64,000 bases of DNA from Curtobacterium sp. ZW137 (lineage in GTDB: Bacteria > Actinomycetota > Actinomycetes > Actinomycetales > Microbacteriaceae). Location of the stretch: assembly GCF_003762905.1 (NCBI RefSeq), contig NZ_RJKS01000006.1, forward strand, positions 115,436-179,435. The letters are read 5' to 3'. The translations under genes and the position numbers were made by a program. Each line of letters begins with the position of its first letter. The stretch's first letter is position 1. Shown here piece by piece: positions 33,402 through 42,642 of the stretch. The notes beneath the pieces are model-generated. The model was given only the letters and a program-made list of their open reading frames with translations. It did no database searches and was not told the DNA's origin.

Positions 33402-34280
33402 GTGACCGACCCGACCGACGCGACTGCGACGCCGCCCACGCACTGGACCCTGACCCTGGTCTGCGACGACCAGCCCGGGATCGTGCACGCCGTCTCCGGA
33501 GCCGTCGTCCAGGCCCAGGGCAACATCACCGAGTCGCAGCAGTTCTCGAGCCACGACACGGACACGTTCTTCATGCGCCTGCAGGTCATGGCGCCGGTGG
33601 ACCGCGCGACGTTCGAAGCGGCCCTCGCACCCGTGGTCGAGCGCTACGGCATGCGCGTCCAGCTCGACGTCGTCGGCCGGCCGCTCCGCACGCTGGTGCT
33701 CGTGTCGAAGGCGGGACACTGCCTCAACGACCTGCTCTACCGGCAGCGCAGCGGGCAGCTCCCGATCGACGTGCCACTGGTGCTCTCGAACCACACCGAG
33801 CTGTCCGAGCTGGCGTCGTTCTACTCCGTCCCGTTCGAGCACCGCCCCGTGACGGACGCCGACAGCAAGGCGGCGATGGAGCGGCGCATCCTCGACGCGG
33901 TGGAGGAGCACGACATCGAGCTCGTCGCCCTCGCCCGCTACATGCAGATCCTCTCCCCCGAGCTCTGCGCCGCACTGCAGGGCCGGGCGGTCAACATCCA
34001 CCACTCGTTCCTGCCGGGCTTCAAGGGTGCGAACCCCTACCGTCAGGCGCACGCCCGCGGCGTGAAGCTCATCGGTGCGACGGCGCACTTCGTCACGAGC
34101 GACCTCGACGAGGGCCCGATCATCGAGCAGAACGTCGTCCGCGTCGACCACACCAAGGACCCGTCCGAGCTGGTCTCCATCGGGCAGGACGAGGAGTCCC
34201 GCACCCTCACCCAGGCGGTGCGCTGGATCGCGGAGGACCGGGTCCTCCTCGACGGCGCACGCACGATCATCTTCAAGTAG
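33402..34280 (+). CDS. purU: Formyltetrahydrofolate deformylase
   Basis: PurU hydrolyses 10-formyl-THF to THF and formate and balances one-carbon units. The 292-aa protein has an N-terminal ACT domain (LVCDDQPGIVHAVSGAVVQ, about 15-90). The transferase-like domain has LVSKAGHCLNDLLYR, NIHHSFLPGFKGANPY and TAHFVTSDLDEGPIIEQ with the active-site Asn, His and Asp. TAGCCT lies six bases before the GTG. Confidence 0.95.
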   Translation: MTDPTDATATPPTHWTLTLVCDDQPGIVHAVSGAVVQAQGNITESQQFSSHDTDTFFMRLQVMAPVDRATFEAALAPVVERYGMRVQLDVVGRPLRTLVLVSKAGHCLNDLLYRQRSGQLPIDVPLVLSNHTELSELASFYSVPFEHRPVTDADSKAAMERRILDAVEEHDIELVALARYMQILSPELCAALQGRAVNIHHSFLPGFKGANPYRQAHARGVKLIGATAHFVTSDLDEGPIIEQNVVRVDHTKDPSELVSIGQDEESRTLTQAVRWIAEDRVLLDGARTIIFK

Positions 34281-34288
34281 GCAGCACC

Positions 34289-34696
34289 ATGAGCAACGCC
34301 CCGCGATCCCCGATGGACTGGGGAGACACCCCCGACCCGAGTGCGATCGGCAAGCCGCGGCGAGAGTTCGACGGCTGGAAGGTCCTCCGGGTCGTCGTCG
34401 CGGTGTTCGGTCTGCTGTCCCTGGCGTTCTGGGGCTACCTCGCGTGGCCGTTCCCGATGCCGGGCATCCTGTTCATGGTCGGCGCCCCGGCGTTCGCCGC
34501 GCTGGTCTGGTACCTCTTCCGGTCCGGCAAGTCACCGATCGAGACCGACGTCGTCGGCAAGACCATCGTCGAGGTCGCCCTGATCGTCGCTGCCGGCGGC
34601 GCGTGGATCTCGATCGGGCACCCCGTGGTCGGCCTGGTCTTCATCCTGGTCGCGGCGCTCTCCGGCGTGGTCGCGTTCCGACGCGAGTCCCGATGA
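34289..34696 (+). CDS. YrdB-like four-helix membrane protein
   Basis: A 135-aa protein has a polar 30-residue N-terminus and four helices (VVVAVFGLLSLAFWGYLAW, ILFMVGAPAFAALVWYLF, VEVALIVAAGGAWISIG, VVGLVFILVAALSGVVAF). The composition resembles the YrdB/DUF2568 family; that link is by memory only. It lies 8 bp after purU and overlaps nagA by 4 bp, so it belongs to the purU-nagA operon. Confidence 0.6.
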   Translation: MSNAPRSPMDWGDTPDPSAIGKPRREFDGWKVLRVVVAVFGLLSLAFWGYLAWPFPMPGILFMVGAPAFAALVWYLFRSGKSPIETDVVGKTIVEVALIVAAGGAWISIGHPVVGLVFILVAALSGVVAFRRESR

Positions 34697-35859
34697 GCGC
34701 ACGGCTCGGTGACACCGGACGGGAGGCCCGGCGCACGCTGGTCCGCGCCGCCCACCTCGTCGACGCGGCCGGTTCCACCGCCGACGGCTGGGTCCTGCTC
34801 GCCGGCGACACGATCGCCGCGGTCGGCTCCGGTCCCGACGTCCCGACGGCGGACGAGGTGCTCGACCTCGGCGACGCGACGCTGACCCCCGGGTTCGTGG
34901 ACCTGCACGGGCACGGCGGCGCGACCGAGTCCCACGAGGACGACTCCTTCGCCGGGTCCCTCGCGATGCACCGGGCGCACGGCACGACCCGCTCGGTCCT
35001 GTCGCTCGTCGCGAACCCCGTGCCCACGCTGGCCGCGTCCCTCGAGCGGATCCGCGGCGTGATGGCCACCGACCCGCTCGTGCTCGGCGTGCACCTCGAG
35101 GGGCCGTTCCTGTCCCCGGACAACAAGGGTGCCCACAACGAGCACTACCTCGTCGCACCCACCCCGGCGTCGGTCGATGCCCTGCTCGAGGCCGGCGTCG
35201 GCGTTCTCCGCCAGGTCACCCTCGCGCCCGAGCTGCCCGGCGCACTCGACGCGGTCCGCCGGTTCGTGGACGCCGGGGTCCGGGTCGCCGTCGGCCACAC
35301 CGTCGGCACGTTCGACCAGGCACGCGCGGCCTTCGACGCCGGCGCCACGATCCTCACCCACGCGTTCAACGCGATGCCCGGCCTCCACCACCGCGCACCC
35401 GGGCCGATCGGTGCGGCCGTGGCCGACGACCGCGTGACGCTCGAACTCATCCTCGACGGCGTCCACGTGCACCCCGTCGTCGCGGACACGCTGTTCCGCG
35501 CAGCCCCTGGCCGGGTCGCGCTGATCACCGACGCGATGGGGGCGGCCGGTGCTGCCGACGGCTCGTACCGGCTGGGGTCGCTCGACGTGACCGTGACCGA
35601 CGGGGTCGCGCACGTCGCCGGGACGGACACGATCGCGGGGTCGACACTCACGCAGGACGTCGCACTGCGGAACGCGGTCGAGCGGGCCGGGCGGACGCTC
35701 CCGGAGGCCGTGGCGGCGCTGACGAGCGTTCCCGCCGCCGCGCTGGGGCTCGGGGACCGGCTCGGGCGTCTCGCCCCGGGGTTCGCGGCCGACCTCGTCG
35801 CGCTGTCGCCGTCGCTCCGGGTGCAGCGGGTCTGGGCCGGCGGTCACGCGGTTTCCTGA
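34693..35859 (+). CDS. nagA: N-acetylglucosamine-6-phosphate deacetylase
   Basis: NagA deacetylates GlcNAc-6-P to glucosamine-6-P. The 388-aa amidohydrolase carries the metal motif VDLHGHGG (His72, His74), Glu136 in HLEGPFLSP, and VGHTVGTFDQA and THAFNAMPGLHH for further metal and substrate His. ITDAMGAAG supplies the catalytic Asp. The product goes to NagB, encoded at 41.2-42.0 kb. ATG overlaps the membrane-protein stop. Confidence 0.93.
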   Translation: MSARLGDTGREARRTLVRAAHLVDAAGSTADGWVLLAGDTIAAVGSGPDVPTADEVLDLGDATLTPGFVDLHGHGGATESHEDDSFAGSLAMHRAHGTTRSVLSLVANPVPTLAASLERIRGVMATDPLVLGVHLEGPFLSPDNKGAHNEHYLVAPTPASVDALLEAGVGVLRQVTLAPELPGALDAVRRFVDAGVRVAVGHTVGTFDQARAAFDAGATILTHAFNAMPGLHHRAPGPIGAAVADDRVTLELILDGVHVHPVVADTLFRAAPGRVALITDAMGAAGAADGSYRLGSLDVTVTDGVAHVAGTDTIAGSTLTQDVALRNAVERAGRTLPEAVAALTSVPAAALGLGDRLGRLAPGFAADLVALSPSLRVQRVWAGGHAVS

Positions 35860-35926
35860 GGTCGACACACGGCATCGACGATGGTGCTTGACTGGCGCCA
35901 CGGGCGATGGTGCCGAGGAGGCCCTC

Positions 35927-36757
35927 ATGTGTCGGTGGCTGGGGTACGTCGGAGATCCGATCGAGCCGCGTGAGCTGCTCTACGACACGGAACGGTCGCT
36001 CATCGAGCAGAGCCGCTTCCACTCGCCCGAGACACCCGCGCCGAACGGCGACGGGACCGGCCTCGGCTGGTACGGACGCCGGGAGCAGCCGACCCTGTTC
36101 CGGAGCGCGGCGCCGGCCTGGGGTGACGAGAACCTCCGGGAACTCGCGTCCGAGGTCGCCAGCGGGCTGTTCCTCGCGCACGTCCGGGCCGCGACGGGGA
36201 CACCGGTGCAGGAGACGAACAGCCACCCCTTCCGGTACGGCCGCTGGTTGTTCGTCCACAACGGGTTCATCAAGGAATTCGCCGTGCTCCGACGGGAGCT
36301 GCTCATGGCCGTCAGGGCGGACCTGTTCCCGTGCATCCTCGGTTCCACGGACTCCGAGCTGATGTTCTTCCTCGCGCTGACGTTCGGGCTCGAGGAGGAC
36401 CCGATCGGTGCCCTCGAGCGGATGGCCGGGTTCGTCGAGTCGGTCGCCGCCGCCGCCGGGATCGACGGTGCGCTCCAGATGACGATCGGACTCACCGACG
36501 GCCGGACCCTGACGGCCGTCCGGTACGCGAGTGCCGGGCCGGCCAACACGCTGTTCGTCAGTTCCGACGTGGGATCGGTCCGGCAGCTGTACCCGGAGGT
36601 CGAACGACTGTCCCATCTCCCGGAGAACGCGCGCGTCGTGGTCTCGGAGCCGCTGGTCGCCCTCCCCGGGCTCTGGCGAGAAGTCCCCGCCGGCTCTGCG
36701 GTCACGATCGGCGAGCACACCGACGAGCGCCCGTTCGTTCCGACCCCACCGCGCTGA
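35927..36757 (+). CDS. Class II glutamine amidotransferase-like protein
   Basis: I start at the ATG at 35927, which has GAGGAGG upstream and places Cys next to Met (MCRWLGYVG). Removal of Met exposes Cys2 as N-terminal nucleophile, as in YafJ/EgtC-type amidotransferases. Further motifs are NGDGTGLGWYG, AHVRAATGTPVQETNSHPF and FVHNGFI. The 276-aa length fits. It lacks the usual mycothiol/ergothioneine neighbours, so the substrate is unclear. Confidence 0.88.
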   Translation: MCRWLGYVGDPIEPRELLYDTERSLIEQSRFHSPETPAPNGDGTGLGWYGRREQPTLFRSAAPAWGDENLRELASEVASGLFLAHVRAATGTPVQETNSHPFRYGRWLFVHNGFIKEFAVLRRELLMAVRADLFPCILGSTDSELMFFLALTFGLEEDPIGALERMAGFVESVAAAAGIDGALQMTIGLTDGRTLTAVRYASAGPANTLFVSSDVGSVRQLYPEVERLSHLPENARVVVSEPLVALPGLWREVPAGSAVTIGEHTDERPFVPTPPR

Positions 36758-36783
36758 CCACACCACCGGACGAGGAGCCCACC

Positions 36784-37293
36784 ATGTCGACCGCGCCGAC
36801 GTTCGAGCAGCGCGCCGCGACCAACTGCGCGGTGATCAGTGCCGAGGTGACGATGGCGTCGATCGCCGACGATCTCCCACCGCTCATCGGGCGTGTGGCG
36901 GGCTTCCTGGCGGAGCACGGACGAGCATCCTCGGGCCCGCCGTTCTGGCGGTACCGCGTCATCGACATGTCCGGAGTCCTCACCGTCGAGGTCGGGTTCC
37001 CGGTGGCGGAGACGCTCGACGTACCGACGGGGACGCCGGGAGACGTGGTGCCCGGTGTCCTCCCGGCGGGGACCTACGCGACCATGGTCCACGTCGGACA
37101 CCCCGACGGGTTGCTCGACGCGACGAGCGCCCTGCTGGCGTGGGCGGACGGTGCCGGCGTGGTGTGGGACCGGACCCTCGGCTCCGACGGTGAGCACTGG
37201 GCGTGCCGCCTCGAGGAGTACCTCTCGGACCCCGCCGAGGAGCCGGACCTCACGAAGTGGCGTACTCGCCTGGCGTTCAAGACCGCCGACTGA
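36784..37293 (+). CDS. GyrI-like small-molecule-binding domain protein
   Basis: A 169-aa protein resembles stand-alone GyrI/AraC-effector-binding domains: AEVTMASIADDLPPLIGRVAGFLAEHG, FWRYRVID, LTVEVGFPVAE and LPAGTYATMVHVG. Such domains bind hydrophobic ligands or inhibit gyrase; the role here is unknown. GAGGAG precedes the ATG by 6 nt, and it follows the amidotransferase by 26 bp. Confidence 0.75.
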   Translation: MSTAPTFEQRAATNCAVISAEVTMASIADDLPPLIGRVAGFLAEHGRASSGPPFWRYRVIDMSGVLTVEVGFPVAETLDVPTGTPGDVVPGVLPAGTYATMVHVGHPDGLLDATSALLAWADGAGVVWDRTLGSDGEHWACRLEEYLSDPAEEPDLTKWRTRLAFKTAD

Positions 37294-37362
37294 CCGCCGT
37301 GGCCGTTCCGCCATCCGTCCTGCGGGACAGCCGAGCGAGGATCGCGCCGTGCGGTGGGTGTC

Positions 37363-38382
37363 TCAGTCAGCGCTGCGGGCGGGCTGCTCGGCGGCCGTGT
37401 CGCCGTGCGCCGCCGCGTCGTCACGGCGCAGGCGCACGACGCTCGCGAGCGTCGACACCGCCATCGCCACGACGATCACCACGAGGGACACCCAGGTCGG
37501 GATCTCCGGCGCCCAGGCGATGTGGTCCCCGCCGTTGAGGAACGGCAGCTCGTTGCCGTGGAGTGCGTGCAGCACGAGCTTCACGCCGATGAAGGCGAGG
37601 ATGAACGCGATCCCGTACTTGAGGTAGACGAGCCGCTCGAGGAGTCCGCCGAGCAGGAAGTAGAGCTGCCGCAGGCCCATCAGGGCGAACACGTTCGCGG
37701 TGAACACGATGAACGCACTCTCCGTGATGCCGAAGATCGCGGGGATGGAGTCGAGCGCGAAGAGCAGGTCCGTCGTGCCGATCGCGATCAGGACGATGAG
37801 CAGCGGCGTGAAGTGCTTCACACCGTCGTGCGTGGTGCGCAGCTTCATGCCGTCGAACGTGTCGGTGAGACGCACCCGTCGGCGCAGCACCCGCACGATG
37901 AGGCTGTCCTCCTGGTCGTCGTCGTGGTCGTTGCGGAGCTGCTGGACCGCGGTCCAGACGAGCCAGGCGCCGAAGATGTAGAAGATCCAGGAGAAGTCCT
38001 CGATGAGCTGGGCGCCGACGAGGATGAAGACGCCGCGGAGCACGAGGGCGATGATGATGCCCAGCATCAGCACCTCTTGCTGGATCTTCTTCGGGACGGC
38101 GAACCGCGCCATGATGATCACGAACACGAAGAGGTTGTCGATGCTGAGGCTGTACTCCGTCAGCCACCCGGCGAGGAACTGACCGGCCGGCTCACCGCCG
38201 GCGAACGCCAGCATCGCGAGCGCGAAGACGAGCGCGAGGCCGACGTAGACGCCGACCCAGATCGCGGATTCGCGGAGCGTCGGCACGTGCGGACGACGCG
38301 CGACGATGATGAGGTCGGCCAGCAGGATCGCGACGAGGGCGATGATCGAGCCGACTTCGAACACGACGGGAAGCTCGGGCAT
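37363..38382 (-). CDS. TerC-family membrane protein
   Basis: TerC/Alx/YkoY proteins export Mn2+ or other metals across the membrane. I take the ATG at 38382 (339 aa), which has CAGACT six bases upstream. About eight helices are visible, with EYSLSIDNLFVFVIIMARF (Asp in helix 3) and GTTDLLFALDSIPAIFGI containing the paired Asp residues of the family. A charged loop NDHDDDQED divides the halves. No Mn riboswitch fits in the short spacer. Confidence 0.93.
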   Translation of the reverse strand: MPELPVVFEVGSIIALVAILLADLIIVARRPHVPTLRESAIWVGVYVGLALVFALAMLAFAGGEPAGQFLAGWLTEYSLSIDNLFVFVIIMARFAVPKKIQQEVLMLGIIIALVLRGVFILVGAQLIEDFSWIFYIFGAWLVWTAVQQLRNDHDDDQEDSLIVRVLRRRVRLTDTFDGMKLRTTHDGVKHFTPLLIVLIAIGTTDLLFALDSIPAIFGITESAFIVFTANVFALMGLRQLYFLLGGLLERLVYLKYGIAFILAFIGVKLVLHALHGNELPFLNGGDHIAWAPEIPTWVSLVVIVVAMAVSTLASVVRLRRDDAAAHGDTAAEQPARSAD

Positions 38383-38436
38383 GCCTCCAGTCTGAGGCAC
38401 CGCTCAGGCCCTGGCGACCACCGGACCGCTTGCCGG

Positions 38437-39333
38437 CTAGACCCCGGGGTGCACCCGGATCTCGGAGACGAAGGCACGGACCCGGGCGCGGAACGCCGGG
38501 TCCGCCGCCGCGCCGGCGACCAGGGCGGGGTGCAGGCGACGGTCGCCGCGCCGGAGCGCCGGACCGACGAACACGCCCTCGGGCACGTCGTCGGCGGTCG
38601 CGGCCCAGAGGGTCGACCGGGCGCCGTCCTCGGCGGTCCGGGCAGCGAGCCGCGCGATCCGACCGGCGACCCGCGCCAGGGCCGTCTCGGCCTGCCCGTT
38701 CATCCCCGTCGCGGCGATCCCCGGATGCGCGATGGCCGAGCGGACCGGCGAGCCGGATGCACGCAGTCGGAGCCCGAGGTCCACCGCGAGGGCGGCCGCC
38801 GCGGTCTTCGAGTCGGTGTACGTGGCGAACTGCCGGTAGCCCGCCGCACGGTTGACGGCGTCGAGGTCGGGCACACGCGACGTCCGCTGCGACAGGTTCG
38901 ACCCGACGAGGACCACACGCGGTGCTGGCCCCCCGAGCACCGGCAGCATCGCGTCGGCGAGCACGGCGGGGCCGACCACGTTCGTCGCCCACGTGCGCTC
39001 GACGCCGTCGACGCCGAGCGCGAAGCGGGCGGCGGAGACGCCGGCGTTGTTCACGAGCGCGTCGACGACGACGCCGTCGTCAGCGAGGCCCTGCGCGAAG
39101 GCCGTGACGGAGGCGACGGACGCGGTGTCGACGAGCCGGGCCTCCAGGCCGTCGCCCACGGGGAGGACGCGAGCCGCCTTGTCGAGGTCACGGACCCCGG
39201 CGACGACGCGGGCGCCGGCTGCGGCGAGCCGTGTCGCGACGACGAGTCCCAGACCGCCGGTCGCGCCGGTGACCACGACGGTCCTGCCGTGCTGGTCGGG
39301 CATCTGGTCGAGTTCCCACGGGAAGGGTTGCAT
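38437..39333 (-). CDS. Short-chain dehydrogenase/reductase
   Basis: A 298-aa SDR begins at the ATG at 39333 (GGAG 7 nt upstream); the frame upstream overlaps tetR. TVVVTGATGGLGLVVATRL is the NAD(P) loop, LVNNAGVSA the structural motif and YTDSKTAAA the catalytic Tyr-x3-Lys, with Ser in LVGSNLSQ. The substrate is unknown. It is divergent from tetR with shared operator DNA, so it is probably TetR's target. Confidence 0.9.
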   Translation of the reverse strand: MQPFPWELDQMPDQHGRTVVVTGATGGLGLVVATRLAAAGARVVAGVRDLDKAARVLPVGDGLEARLVDTASVASVTAFAQGLADDGVVVDALVNNAGVSAARFALGVDGVERTWATNVVGPAVLADAMLPVLGGPAPRVVLVGSNLSQRTSRVPDLDAVNRAAGYRQFATYTDSKTAAAALAVDLGLRLRASGSPVRSAIAHPGIAATGMNGQAETALARVAGRIARLAARTAEDGARSTLWAATADDVPEGVFVGPALRRGDRRLHPALVAGAAADPAFRARVRAFVSEIRVHPGV

Positions 39334-39352
39334 GACGACTCCAGGCTCAAAC

Positions 39353-39386
39353 GGATGATTTATCCGGAACGCTAGCACAACCGGAT
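39353..39386. promoter_or_regulatory. Putative TetR operator between SDR and tetR
   Basis: ATCCGG (39362-39367) and CCGGAT (39381-39386) form an inverted pair around 13 nt. A GGAT-N5-ATCC palindrome lies at 39353-39365. The tetR -10 TAGACT (39386-39391) touches the right arm, so binding would block both promoters. Confidence 0.6.
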
Positions 39387-39397
39387 AGACTCTCCGC

Positions 39398-39973
39398 ATG
39401 ACCGACCTCGCCCGACCGGACTCGCTGCGCTCGGACGCGCTCCGGAACCGTTCCGCGCTGCTCGGCGTCGCGCGCGAGCACCTCGACCGGGGCGAGCCCG
39501 CCCAGCTCAACACGGTCGCGCGCGAGGCCGGCGTCGGGGTCGGCACCGCCTACCGGCACTTCCCGACCCAGCAGCACCTGCTCGAAGCGCTCGCGATCGA
39601 CGCGTTCGAGGCGATGCTCGACCGTGTCCGGGTCGCCGTCGCCCTCCCCGATCCCGACGCGGCGTTCCGCGGTGTCGTGACGGAGGCGTTCCGTGGCCTC
39701 GTGGACGACCCGGCGCTCGGCGACCTCCTCACCGGCGGCGGGTTCTCCTGCTCGGACACGATGGAGCTCGCCGGGGACCTCGTGGACACCGTCGGTGCCC
39801 TGCTCGATCGTGCCGCGGACGCCGGGGTGGTACGAGCGGACGTCACGCCGGACGACCTCCGACGGCTGGTCTGCGGGATGCGCTCCGCCGCGACGGCCGG
39901 AGGTGTCCCCGTGACCGATCCTGAGCGGTACGTCGAGATCTTGCTCGGAGGGCTCCGACCACTGCGAGGATGA
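39398..39973 (+). CDS. TetR-family repressor
   Basis: A 191-aa TetR has an N-terminal HTH (NRSALLGVAREHLDR, GVGVGTAYRHFPTQQHLLEAL) and a variable ligand domain. TAGACT lies six bases upstream, so it is probably leaderless. It is divergent from an SDR gene. Ligand unknown. malY follows after only 4 bp. Confidence 0.9.
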   Translation: MTDLARPDSLRSDALRNRSALLGVAREHLDRGEPAQLNTVAREAGVGVGTAYRHFPTQQHLLEALAIDAFEAMLDRVRVAVALPDPDAAFRGVVTEAFRGLVDDPALGDLLTGGGFSCSDTMELAGDLVDTVGALLDRAADAGVVRADVTPDDLRRLVCGMRSAATAGGVPVTDPERYVEILLGGLRPLRG

Positions 39974-39977
39974 GGCC

Positions 39978-41159
39978 ATGAGCGTCATGGTCTCCCTCTT
40001 CGATGCACACCGCAGCCGCACCAGCGAGAAGTACACGGCGTACCCGCCGGAGGTGCTGCCGATGTTCGTCGCGGAGATGGACAGCATGCTCGCCGAACCG
40101 GTGCGCGACGCCCTCGTCACCGCCGTCACCGCGGGCGACACCGGGTACGTCGGGCACGGTCGAGCGCTGCCGGAGGCCTTCGCGGACTTCGCCCTCGACC
40201 GATGGGGCTGGCAGGTGGACCCCGACCTCGTCCGCACCACCACGGACGTGTCGGTCGCGGCGGTCGAGACGCTCCGCCGGGTGATCGAACCCGGCGACCA
40301 GGTCGTCATCATGCCGCCCGTCTACCCACCGTTCTGGGAGTACGTGACCGAGGCCGGTGGCTCCGTGACCGAGGTGCCGCTCATCGCCCCGTCCGGCGAA
40401 GCGGACCCGTTCGACACGACGGCCGGGTGGCGGATGGACCTCGAGGGCATCGCCCGGGCCTTCGCCGACGGGGCACGGACCGTCCTGCTCTGCAACCCGC
40501 ACAACCCCCTCGGACTCGTGCACGACCGCGCGGCGCTCTCCGCGCTCGCCCGCCTCGCCGCGGAGTGGGACGCCGTGGTGATCGCGGACGAGATCCACGC
40601 ACCGCTCGTGCACTCCGACGCGGTCTTCACGCCCTTCCTCGACTCCTGCGCCGAGGCCGCAGCGGTCGGGGTCGCCCTGACGAGCGCGAGCAAGGCGTGG
40701 AACCTCGCCGGCACCAAGTGCGCGCTGATGATCGGCGCGTCCGACCGCGCCCGCGGATGGTTCGACGGGATGCCCCGGGAGGTCGTCGAACGCACCGGGA
40801 TCCTCGGGTACACCGCGAGCGTGGCGGCGTTCAGCGAGGGCGGCCCCTGGCTGGCGACGCTGCTCGCCGAGCTCGCGGCGAACCGGCGGATCCTCGCGGA
40901 GGAGCTCGGCGACGCCCTGCCCGGCGCGGTGTTCCGGCAGCCGCAGGCCTCGTACCTGGCGTGGGTGGACCTGCGCGCGCTGCCGTGGGGCGACGACCCC
41001 GCGGCGATGCTCGTCGACGAGGCGCTGGTCGCACTGGGCAGCGGGCCGGACTTCGGTCGTCAGGGGCGTGGCTTCGCGCGGCTCAACTTCGGATGCTCGG
41101 CGGAGACGCTCCGTGAGGGGCTGTCCCGGTTGCACGGTGCGTACACCGCGCGCGCCTGA
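39978..41159 (+). CDS. MalY/PatB-type PLP C-S lyase or aminotransferase
   Basis: This 393-aa fold-type I PLP enzyme resembles MalY/PatB cystathionine beta-lyases: PMFVAEMDSMLA, YPPFWEYVTEAGG, LLCNPHNPLGLVH, VIADEIHAPLVHSD and the Schiff-base Lys239 in SASKAWNLAGTKCA. C-S cleavage or transamination of sulfur amino acids is likely. It may be co-transcribed with tetR, but GAGGAT lies six bases before its ATG and could give its own leaderless promoter. Confidence 0.9.
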   Translation: MSVMVSLFDAHRSRTSEKYTAYPPEVLPMFVAEMDSMLAEPVRDALVTAVTAGDTGYVGHGRALPEAFADFALDRWGWQVDPDLVRTTTDVSVAAVETLRRVIEPGDQVVIMPPVYPPFWEYVTEAGGSVTEVPLIAPSGEADPFDTTAGWRMDLEGIARAFADGARTVLLCNPHNPLGLVHDRAALSALARLAAEWDAVVIADEIHAPLVHSDAVFTPFLDSCAEAAAVGVALTSASKAWNLAGTKCALMIGASDRARGWFDGMPREVVERTGILGYTASVAAFSEGGPWLATLLAELAANRRILAEELGDALPGAVFRQPQASYLAWVDLRALPWGDDPAAMLVDEALVALGSGPDFGRQGRGFARLNFGCSAETLREGLSRLHGAYTARA

Positions 41160-41168
41160 GGTGCGGGG

Positions 41169-41954
41169 CTACTCGAAGCGCTGCCAGGACGGCTTGTTGG
41201 CGTAGGTGTACCGGTAGTAGTCGGCGAGCTCGAGCCCGGCCGCCGCTTCCTCGTCCACGACGACGGTCGCGTGCTGGTGCAGCTGCAACGCGCTCCCGGG
41301 GACGAAGGAGGACAACGGCCCCTCGACCGCAGCCGCCACCGCATCCGCCTTCGCCGAGCCCTGCGCCACGAGGACGAGCTGCTCGGCTTCGAGGATGGTG
41401 CCGAGCCCCTGCGTCATGCAGTGCGTCGGGACCTGCTCCGGGGTGTCGAAGAAGCGGGCGTTCGCCTCACGCGTCGACGGCGCGAGGGTCTTGATCCGTG
41501 TCCGGGACGCGAACGAGGACGTCGGCTCGTTGAACCCGATGTGCCCGTTCGCCCCGATCCCCAGGATCTGCACGTCGATGCCACCGGCGGCACGGATCGC
41601 CGCGTCGTACTCCTTCGCCGCGAACTCGATGTCCTGCGCGCGGCCGTCGGGGACCCGGACCCGCGACGCGTCGAACCCGAGCGGCCCGATGACGTCACGT
41701 GCGATGACGGATGCGTAGGACTCGGGGTGCTCCAGCGGGATCCCGACGTACTCGTCGAGGGCGAACCCGCGCGCCTGGGCGAAGGAGATCTCCCCCGCCT
41801 CGACACGACGCCGCAGATCCGCGTAGATGCCCTGCGGACTCGACCCCGTCGCGAGGCCGATCACCGCGGACGGCTTCACGGCGACCACGGACGCGATCTT
41901 CGCAGCGGCGACCCGACCGACCTCGGCGGGCGTGGGCAGGATGATGATCTCCAC
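41169..41954 (-). CDS. nagB: Glucosamine-6-phosphate deaminase
   Basis: NagB converts glucosamine-6-P to fructose-6-P and ammonia. The 261-aa protein begins EIIILPTPAEVGRVAA and has GLATGSSPQGIY (phosphate loop), ARGFALDEYVGIPLEHPESY with the active Asp and IGANGHIGFNEP. The GTG at 41954 has TAGGCT seven bases upstream. It works downstream of NagA (34.7 kb), but the two are not in one operon. Confidence 0.94.
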   Translation of the reverse strand: MEIIILPTPAEVGRVAAAKIASVVAVKPSAVIGLATGSSPQGIYADLRRRVEAGEISFAQARGFALDEYVGIPLEHPESYASVIARDVIGPLGFDASRVRVPDGRAQDIEFAAKEYDAAIRAAGGIDVQILGIGANGHIGFNEPTSSFASRTRIKTLAPSTREANARFFDTPEQVPTHCMTQGLGTILEAEQLVLVAQGSAKADAVAAAVEGPLSSFVPGSALQLHQHATVVVDEEAAAGLELADYYRYTYANKPSWQRFE

Positions 41955-41964
41955 GGATCACAGC

Positions 41965-42606
41965 CTACTGGTCATGACCAGTCTCCGACAGGGCGACGAG
42001 CTCCGGCGTCGACCCGAGCGCCCGGAGCGCACCGCGGAGCGACCACGCCGACACCGCGACGATGAGCACGGCGAGCACCACGACGACGATGCCGGCCGAG
42101 CCGGCGAACGCCTCGAGCGCCCCGAGCAGCACCCCCACGCTGACGCCGAGGACGTGCACGAGGACCGTGGCCGGCAGCGCCTTCTGCTGCACGCGGGCGA
42201 ACCGCACGAGCGCACGACGGTCGGTCGGGTCCACGCTCGACGAGTGCCCGGCGGCGATCGCCTGCTGCACGCGCCCGAGTCGCTCCGGATCGACGTCGGA
42301 GGCCGCGATGCGACGTCGGTCCGCCATCGTCCAGAGCACGAGTTCGACCGCGACGACGAGGTACGCCAGGAGCGCGGCGGTCCCGACGAGCACCACGACC
42401 GAGAGCACCGGCGTGGTGCTGCCGCGCACCAGTCCGACGACGACGGCGACGACGAGCCCGAGCGCGACGACCCCGAGCGACACGAAGAGGACCCGACGCC
42501 GCACGGGCGTCACGGCGCGCACCACCCCGGCGAGCGCGAGTCGCCACCCTGCGGCCCAGACACCGTGGTCCGCCCGCACCTCCAGCGCCCTGTCGCCGCG
42601 TGCCAT
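41965..42606 (-). CDS. Four-helix membrane protein of unknown function
   Basis: A 213-aa protein has two pairs of helices (VLFVSLGVVALGLVVAVVVG; VVVLVGTAALLAYLVVAVEL; ATVLVHVLGVSVGVLLGAL; VVVVLAVLIVAVSAWSL). A soluble loop lies between the pairs (about 105-140, ADRRRIAASDVDPERLGRV). TACGCT lies six bases upstream of the ATG. It is followed after 10 bp by nagB, which has its own promoter. No family is recognised. Confidence 0.7.
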   Translation of the reverse strand: MARGDRALEVRADHGVWAAGWRLALAGVVRAVTPVRRRVLFVSLGVVALGLVVAVVVGLVRGSTTPVLSVVVLVGTAALLAYLVVAVELVLWTMADRRRIAASDVDPERLGRVQQAIAAGHSSSVDPTDRRALVRFARVQQKALPATVLVHVLGVSVGVLLGALEAFAGSAGIVVVVLAVLIVAVSAWSLRGALRALGSTPELVALSETGHDQ

Positions 42607-42642
42607 GCCCCGAGCGTACCGACCCGTCGGTAGCGTGGCCGC

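Noticed and set aside
37320..38440. Mn-sensing yybP-ykoY riboswitch for the terC gene
   Set aside because: Only about 54 bases separate the terC start from the neighbouring gene, and a leaderless promoter fits the start.
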